64,000 bases of DNA from Rhinopomastus cyanomelas (lineage: Eukaryota; Chordata; Aves; Bucerotiformes; Rhinopomastidae), in NCBI GenBank assembly GCA_013400115.1, contig VXBP01007102.1, forward strand, positions 124,462 to 188,461, in the 5' to 3' direction. The notes beneath the pieces were generated by a model, which did not search any database, was not told where the DNA came from, and was given only the letters and a program-made list of their open reading frames with translations. Shown in pieces: positions 49,901 to 61,086 of the stretch; position 1 is the stretch's first letter, and each line of letters begins with the position of its first letter. The position numbers and the translations under genes are program-made.

Positions 49901-51199
49901 AGGGTGTATAAGGGCTGGCACTGCTGATGCTCTCTGTGAAACAGCTGCCTGTGCCATCTGCTGGTGCATTTCACCCAATAAAAATGTAAGAAAAACATCC
50001 CCAGAAAGACTTTTGTTTATATATGATTTCCTATAAACTGGTACTTGAATTAAAATTGAGACAAACATGAACTAGACAGACACATATGAACTAGATACAG
50101 CAAGCAGTTTGCAATTCCATTCTTCTGGAAAGGATCACCTAGAAGATGGTCGTCTGAAGAGAGAGACAGTTCTACCCATTTGGAGCTCCAGCTTCCACCG
50201 CAAACAGGTTCATCCCTAATAGGTTCACTCAGAATGGATAAGTCTGTTTGCTGGATGGCTCCACTGTTTGACAGGACTGACACAACAGGTTAATACAAGA
50301 CCTAGCAATAGACAGCAGTTAAAAAGGAATGTTTGAAAATGATGAGTTTGGGTCTAACAACCAGCAAAGATGTTACCACCCAGCATTATCACAGGGTTCG
50401 ATGTGATCAGACTGCAGCCAAAATAAACTGCCTACAGACAGCCCGTTTGGAACTGGCATTTTGTGCAGGCAGTGAAAAGCCCCAAAAGCAAATCTGTGAG
50501 TAGCAAAACTGTCAAACCTTGACCATTTCTACTCATAATCAAGTAGCAGTAGAGCCTCCAGCCTCCCACTGCAGTGACTTGTGTTCTTAGGTCAGACACA
50601 GATACTCACAGTGCATCCTTGACAGGCAGGTTTTCTCTGCCAACAGCTCAGTCAGTCTTGGGGGCTAAAAAGAGGTGCAGCCCATGCATATATCTGACAG
50701 ATTAAGTCCTTCAGCTGGCTAGAAAGATGTATCAGAGCTCACAGAAAAGCCACCAGACTGGCTTTCTTCTTGATCTTTCATGAGTACTTCAGAAAAGACA
50801 GTTCTTGGCACCTATTTTTTCTTACACACACATAAGTAAGCATTTATTCAATGGTAATTATCCTTGTGCTTGGATGTCCCACAGTACTCATACAATAAAT
50901 AAATGCATATTAAAGCTCACTAAATGTAGAGCAATAAAAAACAAGTCATCTTCAAGACTTACTGCATTGCTCTACCTACTACACTGAGATTCATTAGCTT
51001 TTCACTTGCCGCCGTATCAAACGAAAGCTCAGGATTAATTTCCTATTAAAAGTCAACCTTTTCCAGCCCCACAGTGTCTCGTATACTTCATCACCACTCA
51101 ATGTGTTGGATCGCCAACTAGGGAATGAGTAGTGAATCAGAACATCACAATAGAAACCTACAGTTATACTATTTCCATTCCCCGAGTTTGTCCCTTTAC

Positions 51200-51274
51200 C
51201 TGGAATCTCATCAGTTCCTCCACTGGTGTGTTTGAATCGATCTCCTTCCACATGGACATTTGGGCACAGGACAT
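51200..51274 (-). CDS. COL22A1: COL22A1 exon: linker between VWA and TSPN domains
   Basis: This 75-nt exon reads, after a split first codon, VLCPNVHVEGDRFKHTSGG and then TDEIP. It has an upstream acceptor (minus strand ...ttttcag) and a downstream donor (gtaaa). It starts and ends in phase 1; the final G completes a glycine codon with the next exon. The cysteine in LCPNV is the one that follows the VWA domain in collagen XXII and marks the start of the TSPN region. The preceding exon, carrying the VWA domain, was looked for up to position 64000 and not seen. Identity is secure from the VEGDRFKHT motif. Confidence 0.95.
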
Positions 51275-53436
51275 CTGAAAAGCAGAAGAACCAGTACAAA
51301 ATTATCACGAGTAAATACATCATTGTGGACGCTCTAGAAATAACAAATGCTGACCTCTTGGTGTTTGTCCAACACTTGCACATGGTCCCACCACAGTAAT
51401 TCTGTTCCCAGTCCACACACGTCCTAAACATGTTTCCTCTATGCTATGCCCCTATCTACATGCTGGGCAAGGCACCCAGTACATGATGCTTGGTTTTGAG
51501 CCACCTTTGGCTGGCTGGCCAGCCACAAAAACCAAACAGAAAAGGTGACCTGAGCCTTTTCCCTCAGCTAGGACATCACTCTGGGCTCTTGTCTTTCATC
51601 AGTCTGTAAATCTACAGGAAAAAAAAAATCACAAAAACTTAAGAAAATACAGAATATTATTCAACCCTCAGATAGGGTGGAAGAGAAGTTCTGAAGGCCC
51701 CGATGACATTGGGTACTGCCCCAGAGCATGGAATGATTAAACAAATCACACCAAGATCCCAGTCACAGATCAGTGTTAGACATAAAAACTGAAGATCACT
51801 CTCCTACATCTTACTCTGCCATGTGTAATTCCCCTGTTAACACTCCTCCAGTGCTATTTATGTGCTTGTTCGTTGAGTTTGCTCAAGCAGAAAGCAGAGT
51901 TAAATATGACTAAGGATGTTCACCCCTACACACAGGCTTCAATAAGAGTCATGAAAATATCCAGCCTTCGTCAGAGATTCCTCATGCTCCCAATTAGTGT
52001 CAACACAACTGCAGGTAAATGTTGTTCTGCAGAGAACTATCTACCTACCCACCTCTTTCCAGTCATATTTTGAAGTAACATTTATTTGTGCTTTGTTTTC
52101 CCAGATCAATAGGAACTTGCACACTTCTAAACAGTGGGGACGGGTCGCTCAAAGAATCAGTTTAATGAGAAAATAAAAATGAACCCCTGACTTTTCCCTG
52201 CTTGAACTTCTTTCCCCATGTCTTTCTCTGATTTAAAAAACAACCAGGTGAGTACACTCTAGACTTGCTCCTTCATTTGTCCAGTTGCAAACCTGATGAT
52301 ACACAGGTCCTCTGGAGATGTAACACTCATTTTGATGCACATGGTGTTTAGCATTATCTTCACCCGCTGTTCAGTACATTATTCCTCCAGTGTCATTAAC
52401 TGTTGTGCTTATAAAGGACTAGCAAAGATCAACTGCTCCCTGTGGGATGGGAAGCCAGGAGCTGAAGGTGACTGAAACCCAGGCAGTCCTCTCATCACTG
52501 CGGCACCATCTTACAAGTTTCTCTAAAAGGTTTCTTCAGCAGGTCTACCTTGACTTGTTAGTGAAGATACATCCAAATCATAAGATAAAAATGGCTTCTC
52601 TAAGGACACTGCCAGGAGACCCTATATCTCCCCTCCTGCTTCCTGACCCACAAGAAAAAAATCCAATCTCCCACAATGGTTGGTAAAGCCAAGCAATGAA
52701 ATCAGATAATTTTCCTGCTTTATTGTGCTAATGAATTTATAGTTCAGATCATCGGCTGCAGATGAGGCACATTCAGCTCAGTGGAAATAAAGGGGACTAT
52801 AAAAGTCATTGCCAGAAGCACCAGCCGCCAACACAGCAATCAAAACCTGCCAGATTCATTCAGCCACCCCTTTTCTGCAGCAGTGGGGAGGCCAGAGACT
52901 GATTTTGCATGCAAGGGCATGTTATCCAGGGAATTTCAAATCTCTAGGGCTGCTGCTTCTCCAGGTAACACTTTCCACCACACCAGGAACTGACACTCCA
53001 TGCAAACTTTAACGAGAGGTCTCCTTAACTCCCTGGTGTCTGTGGGTTTGAAAGCCAGGGTTTGACATGCTCAAACCCACTTACATCTTAACATTAGACA
53101 TGTGAATCCATGTGGTTTCTCTCTTACAGCTGCACTAAAAATGACGACTTTCCACTGACACTTGCTGCATGAAACCAGTCAGCACTTACTCCACCACAGA
53201 GGGTGACTTGCAAACGTCATTCAGTGTGCAAAGACAACGGCTGACAGCAAACGTATTAAACCCACACAGTTACCACATCAACCAAATTGTCATTTTCCAC
53301 AGAAAGGAATTAGTTTTGTTAGATGACACCTCTCTCATAAAATTAGAATCCTTGAACAGGGAAACATCAGTCCCATTCTGTAATAATCACTGGCTTTGGT
53401 GTCTATCAGTGTTTTTCTGGTAAACTGGCCTATACA

Positions 53437-53634
53437 CACAGAATCATAGAATCGTTAGGGACTGGAAGGGACTTTGAAAGATCATCTGGTCCAACCCCCA
53501 TGTCACAGCAGGATCACCAAGTCGTACAGGAACATGTCCAGGCAGGTTTTAAACATCCCCAGTGAAGGAAAGTCTACAACTCCCCTGGGCAGCCTGTTCC
53601 AGTGCTCCATCACCCTCACTGGGAAGAAGTTCTG
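53437..53634 (-). mobile_element. CR1 3' end
   Basis: A minus-strand terminus (complement: acagaatcatagaatcgtta, gggactggaagggactttga). It runs to the NFFPVRVMEHWNRLP-coding block and stops at about 53634. Confidence 0.93.
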
Positions 53635-53714
53635 TGAATGATGCAATTTTATTTTTCTTTTAGAGAAAATGTTATAGTCCTGTGAGTGTTTCAGTAGGAA
53701 GTTCTCTGCGTATA

Positions 53715-53893
53715 TGAGTGGAATGGACTGCCCAGGGAGCTCACCATACCTAGAGGTGTCTAAGGACAGACTGGATGTGACACTTAGTGTCATGGTCTGG
53801 CCAATGTGGTGATGTTAGGTGATGGGCTTGACTTGATGATCTCAAAAAAAACTTTCTTAGGTCTTTTCCAGCCTAAATTCTGTGATTCTGTTT
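53715..53893 (+). mobile_element. CR1 3' end, other subfamily
   Basis: A plus-strand terminus beginning tatgagtggaatggactgcc, with ggatgtgacacttagtgtca and gcttgacttgatgatctcaa, ending cctaaattctgtgattctgt. It resembles the subfamily of 39005. It lies 80 bases from the minus-strand end at 53437-53634. Confidence 0.88.
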
Positions 53894-53894
53894 G

Positions 53895-54440
53895 CAGACA
53901 ACAGCACATGAATGGTGTGATTTACATGCCTGAGGGGCAGGATGTCATCCAGAGGGATCTGGACAAGCTGGAGGAGTGGACTGATATGAACCTCCTGAGG
54001 CACAATAAAGCCAAGAGCAAGGTCCTGCCCTGCATTGGAGAAATCCTCAGTATCAATACAGGATGAATTGAGAGCAGTGCAAAAGGTGTTGGTTGACAGC
54101 AAGATCAAAAAGACCTGGCAATATGTGCTCAGATCAGAAAACTAACTGTTTTGGGTTTCATCAAAAGCAGCATGGCTAGCAGACTCAGGGAGGTGATTCT
54201 GCCCTTCCACTCTGCTGAAACCCCACCTAGAGTACTGTGTCCAGCTCTGGGGTCCCCAGCACAAGAAAGACATGGACCTGTTGCAACAAGTCCAGAGAAG
54301 GTCACTGAAACGATCCAAGGGCTGGAACACTCATGTGAGGACAGGATGAGAAGATATGGTCTTTCACATGGAAAAGAGAAGGCTTGGGGAGACTGTATTG
54401 TGTCCTTTCATTTCTTCAATAATTTAGAATTATTAATTAG
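53895..54440 (+). mobile_element. CR1 internal fragment, old
   Basis: A plus-strand segment that starts with a block like cagagggatctggacaagct (QRDLDKLEEW coding) and continues through cctagagtactgtgtccagc to tggaaaagagaaggcttggg. It lacks the 3' terminus, ending near 54440. The frame is broken. Confidence 0.85.
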
Positions 54441-55439
54441 GGGAAATGTATTCTGAGTGCTTCCAGAAGATGCTCACACATCTTATGGTGACTGTGTGCC
54501 TGGTGGAGCATTGCTGGTTTTGACAGAAGCAGATAGTTGGCTCAGGCACTCACAAAGTCTAACTTTTGCATAGAAACACTCCCTAGACTTCCTTTATAGC
54601 TGAGAGAAACAACCTCTTCTGAGTGACCTTTAGAGAAAAAGATGGAAACACTTAAAATTCTTCAGCAAGTTTATACTCTCAGAAGATGCCCTTAGTCACA
54701 GTCAGACTTCATTTCAGAGGGAACACACCAAGAATTGATGCATTACACTGGGTACTCAGAAGTTCCAAGCTAATCTGAGCTGTTTTAGCATTCCCTACTG
54801 CTGTTTCAGTTTTGGGGTGGAATGCATCATTTTCTTTCTGCACTTAAAATTGACAGAACTTGAGCATCTCTTTTACAGAAGATGTTTTACTTTCAAGAAG
54901 GTAAAGTTAAGTGAGGCAATTCCCACCAAAAATACACTTAAGAACCTGAAGATACAGGGCTCTCTGTCCTGTGAAATCCTCCTCTGAATCCAGCTCAGCA
55001 TTGAACAAGCTGACTTGGTTTGTATGAGCGTCTTCAAGAAAACACAGTGTCGTTTTCTGAAAGTGATCTAACTGCAGATAACACCCTTTTCTGTAAGCAA
55101 ATCACAGAGATCTCCTTGATGATAAGGAGACATTTAAGCTTCACTTTTACGTATCATCCTTTAGATTATTCCCCTATGAAAAAATCCAAAAGCTGTCAAA
55201 TATTGTGAAATTAAAGGAGACAGTATGTCTTGCTCTTCTGACGTGTCTCTTAGAGAGCAGATACTCTGCATGTCAGCTCAGGAACTTTTGCTAGCATTAA
55301 ATTAGCATTAATAACATGTTGTCATGAAACTATAACAATAAAGGCCCCGAATTTTGAAAAGAACAATGTGAATGATCTGATAGTTTATGTCTTTTTCCCT
55401 CTAAGCCATTTCAAAAGAAAGTAAAAGGATAGACAAAAA

Positions 55440-55470
55440 AGGGAAAGGCAAAAAAAAGGGGGGGGGAACA
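55440..55470 (+). repeat. A-rich and G-rich homopolymer stretch
   Basis: Runs of A followed by about nine consecutive G directly before the CR1 copy at 55478. It is a low-complexity tract and a likely place for sequencing error. Confidence 0.8.
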
Positions 55471-55477
55471 TAACTCT

Positions 55478-56306
55478 TATTTTCAAAAAGGGTAGGAAGG
55501 AGGAGCCAGGAAACTCCAGGCCAGTCAGTCTCACCTCTGTGCCCGGTAAGATCATGGAGGAGATTCTCCTGAAGGCACTGCTGAGACAGGAGAACAGTGA
55601 AGAGCTGATTGGGTACAATCAGCATGGCTTCACCAAGGGCAGATCCTGGCTGACAAATCTGGTGGCCTTCTATCAACAAGTGACAACATTAATGGATGAG
55701 GAGCGGGCGACTGATGTCATTTACCTGGACCTGAGCAAAGCCTTTAACACTGTTCTGCACCATATTCTGGTCTCCAAGCTGGTGGACCATGGGTTTGATG
55801 GGTGGACCACTAGATGGGTAAAGAACTGGCTTGATGGCCACACCCTGAGAGTGGTTGTCGATGGATCCATGTCCAAGTGGAGGCCCTCAGGGATCAGTCC
55901 TGGGACCAGTCTTGTTCAACATCTTTGTTGATGACATGGACAGAGGCATTGAGTGTACCCTCAGCAAGTTTGCTGACAACACCNTGGCCTTCCAGTATCT
56001 GAAGGGGGCCTACAAAAGGGCTGGGGAGGGACTTTTTAGGATGTCAGGTAGCGACAGGACTAGGGGAATGGAGCAAAGCTGGAGATGGGTAGATTCAGAG
56101 TGGATGTGAGGAGGAAGTTCTTCACCGTGAGAGTGGTGAGAGCCTGGAATGGGTTGCCCAGGGAGGTGGTTGGGGCCCCATCCCTGCAGGTGTTTAAGGC
56201 CAGGCTGGATGGGGCTCTGGTCAACCTGGTCTAGGGTGGGGTGTCTCAGCTTGGTGGGGGGGTTGGAACTGGATGATCAGGTGGTCCCTTCCAACCCTGA
56301 GTGATT
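55478..56306 (+). mobile_element. CR1 copy with internal deletion or misjoin
   Basis: A plus-strand copy starting at the reverse-transcriptase PGNYRPVSLTSVPG-equivalent block. It encodes MEEILLKALLRQENSEELIG, DVIYLDLSKAFNTV and KFADNT. At the single n (55984) it jumps straight to AFQYLKGAYKRAGEGLFRMS near the C terminus. The roughly 180 residues normally in between are absent. It ends in a terminus ggtcccttccaaccctgagt. The n suggests an assembly join, not a natural deletion. Confidence 0.9.
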
Positions 56307-56324
56307 CTGATTCCGTAACCTCTC

Positions 56325-56413
56325 TAGTGAGGTGATCCTGCTGTGGCAGGGGGATTGTACTGGATGATCTTTCGGGGTCACTTCCAATCCCTAATGATTC
56401 TATGGTTCTATGA
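56325..56413 (+). mobile_element. second CR1 3' end in tandem
   Basis: Directly after the previous copy lies another plus-strand CR1 terminus of a different subfamily: gtgatcctgctgtggcaggg, ggatgatctttcggggtcac, tccctaatgattctatggtt. Confidence 0.9.
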
Positions 56414-58988
56414 AAAAATAGAAAAAGAGCAGAAATAAATAGGCAGGGTGGGAGTGAGAAAGAAAGGGGGAAAAGGAAAGAGAAGTAACAGTTAAATTAT
56501 TTTGCACTTTCATGGGCTGTTAAATCTGTCAAACTCTCCTTTGAAATAGAATTGAGACAGACTGAAATCATAAAGTACTGTTCCCTTTCAGATTTTCCAT
56601 TTTCCACCTCTGGTCTGGCTTATACGAGGAGAACATGACAGCTTCCCTCTGCTGAGAGCCCCAGATCCAGCCTGTGTGCATCTGCCTCAGGGCTGAGCAG
56701 TAACTCAGTCAGACCCAACAGGCAGTTAACGTGTGGGGGGAAATGCAGAGCCTGCAGCATTGATAGAGCTCCCACTGACAGACCAGAGTGTTCCCCCCTC
56801 ACCACACAAGTTTGTGAATCTCCATTTCCAGATGGTACAATTTTGTATCATAGAAACACCACAACAATTGGAATAACTGCCTTCTCCACGAGTCTAGTAG
56901 GAGTACTTGTTTCTAAGACACCCTTCTGAAGGCACCTCCTCCAGCTTAGAAAGTTTGGCTAAAGCCATGGCATCATGCCTGTTACAGTCATCTGAGGGCT
57001 TTTTCTGGAGAAACCTTCCCTGTAAAGTGCCAAACACAAACCCCAATCGCTAGTTCTCCATCCTTTTGGCCTTAGGACTCAGCTGAAAAAGTTTCTTCAT
57101 TTTCGTTTTTATTCTTTCAAGAATAAGTAAGCCCTCAGCTGCCAAGGGCTCCTCCAGGGACTAGTGTATAATGAATGCTGAACACGTGTAGCTGTCAAGT
57201 TACACAAGAATAAAGTAGAGAGGTGAGAATAGAAACACAGGAAGGTTAAAGCAAACATAATTTATTACCCCCTGTTTTTTTCCAGATGGAGAGTTTTAGG
57301 ATTCCAGAATCTCAGCAGCACCCACTGTGTTGCTAGAGATTCAGCTGCTATCTGCACCTCCATTATTATTCCGTTCCCACAACAGAAAGTGTCCGCTTTC
57401 TTTCAAAAAACATGATATTCCAAAAGTCAACATTTGAGTTGTCTCATGCCCTGACAGCAATCTTTAGCCCAGCACAAATTGTATCCACGGATAAGGAACA
57501 AACCTGGCAAATGCAGACCTCATTAAAAGCTGCCTCCCAAAACCTTCAGACCAGGCTTCAAAACATTTGTAAGGAGTAACTATCCTTCAGCCACTGTCCA
57601 AAGATGAAATGTGAATCTTGAGTGCTCCTCGGGGTAAACAATAATAACCTTGCAGGAAAGAGACTTGAGGAATCTGGGAGCTGGTGGGGAGGGGATGACA
57701 ACGCAGAACACACCTGCATACAACAAGCTTCCTTGTTTTCATAGTCAATAGTCATTTTCATAGTCAATATTGTCTATTTTTTCTTACATTGAAACAAATT
57801 TCCCCATCAAACCCTATACTTGAAGGGAAAAAGCCTCGTGAGAAACTTCATCTTGAGGTACAGATGTCACTGAAGTAGTTTCTTAGAGGAGGTTTCCCAG
57901 ACCCCCAGTAGCTCTGCTCTTCAATGACTCAGACATTTAACTCTACCTTTACCTGTTCTTTTTTTTCTCATTCATAAAACATCATCTAAAGATGTTTTTG
58001 AAGCTCTAACATTTAAAGGGTTTTCCTCCCCCAGCTCTTTAAAAAGATACTTCTTTTAAGGGGTACCACCCCACTTTGTCTGCACTCACTGAATATATTT
58101 TGCAGATGTTCATTGCCAGAGGTTCTTTCTCAGTGAGTGAACAGATCCTCAAAGTGCCACCCACCCTTGGAAAGGAATTCATAGGGAAGAACAGGGCATA
58201 TTTTTCAACTGCAGTTGGTGGCACTGACAGTGTAATGATACAGCAATTGCTTTTCCAGCAACAGTGTAATTTGGAGCAAGGTGTAGGTAAAACAGGGCAT
58301 AATGGCAATTATAGGAGTCTCTCTTGCAGTTAAATGCATCTTGCAGCTCTCACTTCCTTCTGTCTCTTCACATTGAATTTTAAAGTCCACCAGTGCCAGG
58401 AAAACCACATATTCAGGGCTGCTGCAGCCAAGGTGGATTCTGCTTGCTTCCTTTAAACAATACCTACAGCGATTCTGGATGAGGATTCCACATTTGCCTT
58501 CCAAGACACTGTCTCCAAAGTGATGGGCTTCATGAACATTCCCCCTGCACCCAGAAAATATGATTGGGTAACCACACATTCAGTGTCTGGCACTGGGTGC
58601 AAGATGTTCTATTCCACACAGAGGATAAGAGAAAACTGTTATCAGGTGTTATAACCCTGAAAGCTTTCATACATTTAAGGTCTTATTTGGCTCATTCTAC
58701 AGGAATGGGTAAGCAAGGCTCCTTCAGAGGGCAATTCGGAACAGAAAACTATTTAGATGCCCTGATTCACCTCCAAGAAAGTGGCTTTCTTCCTGTTTTT
58801 TTACAGAGGGGACCTAAGGATAAGTGGTTCAAAAGTTAGACACCTATCAAAGGCATCATGGTAACATCTCATCAGTTGAAATGGGAATGGGTGGGTGTGT
58901 TCCTGGGCACTGAGACCCATGTGGCCATGAGCTTAAGTCTGCGCTAGTAAATGGCTTTAGCCTTCAAAACACGGTGACTGCTGACCAT

Positions 58989-59033
58989 GAACACTCCCTG
59001 GTACAAATGTACTAAGGGTACCAGGGAGTGTTC
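58989..59033. repeat. perfect 16-bp foldback with 13-base loop
   Basis: The arms gaacactccctggtac (58989-59004) and gtaccagggagtgttc (59018-59033) are exact reverse complements around a 13-base loop. The surrounding 58840-59190 shows no CR1 signature and no coding signal that I recognise. It could be a remnant of a small inverted-repeat element or a hairpin-forming RNA segment. Confidence 0.85.
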
Positions 59034-60111
59034 CGGGGTCCTAGGGGAGTCCCATCTGGGTCTTAGGAACCTTCTGACAGTGTTAGCTTGGCTGGGCCAA
59101 ACAATGCCAGCCGCTGGTGCAGATGAGCGCATTCCATTGGCCAGGAGTGCTGCTGGCTACATTTACTCGTACTAATTTAGATACAGCCCCTACATATCAC
59201 CCTTTTTAAGAGCTCTGTAATAAAGATCAAAATGACCCTCTTGGGCAAAAATACTAAATTTGTTTTATGGTCACAGGTCACCAAGTTTTAAATGCATTAT
59301 GTTCAAGCAAAGTGGGAAAGGGACCGAGTGCACAGGCAAAAAATGTTATATCGTATTTAAGTAGGGGCAGGGGAAATGTAGGGAGCTTGAAAACCTTTTA
59401 AGACCTTTGGAAGGTAAAAAGAAAAAAATTGTTAAATTGTTTTCCTACACTTTGTTTCCTTCTACCAGAACTCTTCATATAAACACAACAAATAGCACCC
59501 ACATCGTGGAAGATAGTGCCATACATTTTCAACTTCTCACCCTGGATCCAAGTCCCTCTCTTCTCCTTTTGTCACCATCCACTGCCTTTCCTATTTCTCA
59601 TTAATGTCTGTCCTGTGCTCTAGATCTTGTTTCCATCTAGGGTCCTTAGGGATCTAGGGACCATCCTACTACTTGCAGGCCAACCACTCACATGAAGTGA
59701 TTTAGTTCACCTTCAGACGTCATTTCAAATTCCCTACAGAAGTTCCTGAACCTTGGTGAGGACTCAGTTTTCCCAGAGATAGCGACAGCGCGGGGTTCTC
59801 CGATAGTCGCTGCCTCTCTATCGCACCCACACAAACACAAGGAGCACACTGGCCAGCTGACAGCAGACACAGATTGCCAAGAGGCCTGATGTAATTAGCA
59901 CCACAGAAGTGAGCAGCTTAACAGAATTAATTTGCACAAGCTCCCACGGGGAATAAATGGCACTACGGGAAGTGTGAATACAGGATCAGGCTCCAGCACT
60001 TCCAGGCTAATTTTCTTGTGTCTGCCCCTAAACAAACACACAGACTATGTGCCAAGGAGCTTGTCAGCAAACAGCACAGTGTTTGGAGGGAAAAATTGAG
60101 CAGCTGCAGTG

Positions 60112-60213
60112 CTTTACACCTGGGCTGTGAGCTGATCGCTGCTCTGGGACATGAGTCCATCCCTTTGCACCCAGGCTGCGAGATGATTGATGCACTGGGG
60201 CAAGTCCACACTT
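60112..60213 (+). repeat. two-copy 51-bp imperfect tandem duplication
   Basis: Two units start with ctttacacctgggctg (60112) and ctttgcacccaggctg (60163), offset by 51 bases, and diverge moderately. In one plus frame the units read LHLGCELIAALGHESIP and LHPGCEMIDALGQVHTS. Because 51 is divisible by three, the frame similarity is automatic and not evidence of coding. Confidence 0.7.
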
Positions 60214-60417
60214 CTGCTCTGGGTGTCCCATCCTGGAAACAGTGGAAGCTTCACTCTGCAAAGTGTGCTTGACCCCAGAAAACAGCAGGGGTCTCCTGAG
60301 TGCTTGATCATTGCTTTAGAAGACAAACTGCCATGAAAAGGTCTTCATGCTCAAGACCTAGAAAATATTCAACTGGCTTGAGGTGAAGAATGCCTAGAAA
60401 GCTGATCAACAAAGAGA

Positions 60418-61086
60418 GATGGGGGTATTGATTGATCACCAGCTAGATTTGAGCCAGCAGTGTGCTCAGGTGGCCAAGAAGGCCAATGGCATCCTGGCTT
60501 GTATCAGAAATAGTGTGACCAGCTGAAGTAGGGAAGTGATTATCCCCCTGTACTCAGCACTGGCAAGGATACACCTCAATAACTGGGTTCAGTTTTGGGC
60601 ATCTCATCACAAGAAAAAAACTGAGGGGCTAGAGTGGGTCCAGAGAAGAGCAATAATTTGGAAGTTGGTGAAGGATCTGGAGAACAAACCTCGTGAAGAG
60701 CAGCTCAGAGAGCTGGGACTGCTTAGTCTGAAGAAAAGAAGGCTGAAGGGAGACCTTATTGCAGTCTATGGCTACCTGAAAGGAAGTTGTAAAGAGGTGG
60801 AGGCTAGTCTCTTCTCACAAGGAAGAAGTGATAGGACAAGAGGAAATGGCCTGAAGTCACACCAGGCAAGTTTAGGTTGGACATCAAGAAAAGCTTCCTG
60901 GAAAGGGTCATCAGGCCTTGGAACAGACTGCCCAGTGAGTGGGCTGAATCACCACCCCTGTGTGTGTTTAAAAGTCACACAGATCTGGAGCTTAGGGCCA
61001 TGGTTTAGTGGTGGCCCTGAAACAGTTGGCTTAGCAGTCAGAATTGATGGTCTTAAAGGGTTTTTTTCAACCTAAGTGTTTCTATG
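60418..61086 (+). mobile_element. CR1 3' fragment
   Basis: A plus-strand copy of about 670 bases beginning with tgagccagcagtgtgctcag and continuing to a decayed terminus (gggtttttttcaacctaagt, gtttctatgg). ORF2 is readable for about 180 codons with changes (LRELGLLSLKKRRLKGDLIA). A stop follows the VTS block at about 60523. It is older than the copy at 39005. Confidence 0.93.

Larger units (their letters stand above)
35866..51199 (-). other. COL22A1 intron
   Basis: A 15.3-kb intron separating the linker exon from the first TSPN exon. CR1 copies lie at 36052, 37402, 39005, 41140, 41540, 42897, 43525 and 46488. Nothing is recognised in 37500-39000, 39655-41135, 43745-46480 or 46990-51199. Confidence 0.85.
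13868..51274 (-). other. COL22A1: COL22A1 gene body, internal part (nine exons)
   Basis: Nine exons on the minus strand join in frame into about 306 residues. They reproduce the order known for collagen XXII: post-VWA linker, TSPN/LamG domain, cysteine-containing hinge, then Gly-X-Y repeats. Landmarks that match the human protein as I recall it include VEGDRFKHT, GFDLMDSFSV, SIRLDGENKA, LPIEERENIDIQGKTVIGKR, YCDSRHAELETCCDIPSGPC and NCSCPAG. Other FACIT-type TSPN collagens (IX, XII, XIV, XVI, XIX, XXI) diverge at these points. Collagen XXII is a secreted extracellular-matrix protein of tissue junctions such as muscle-tendon. The signal peptide and VWA exons are not in the window and should lie beyond its right end; the remaining collagen exons lie beyond the left end. 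No promoter or 3' UTR of the gene is visible. Confidence 0.95.
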
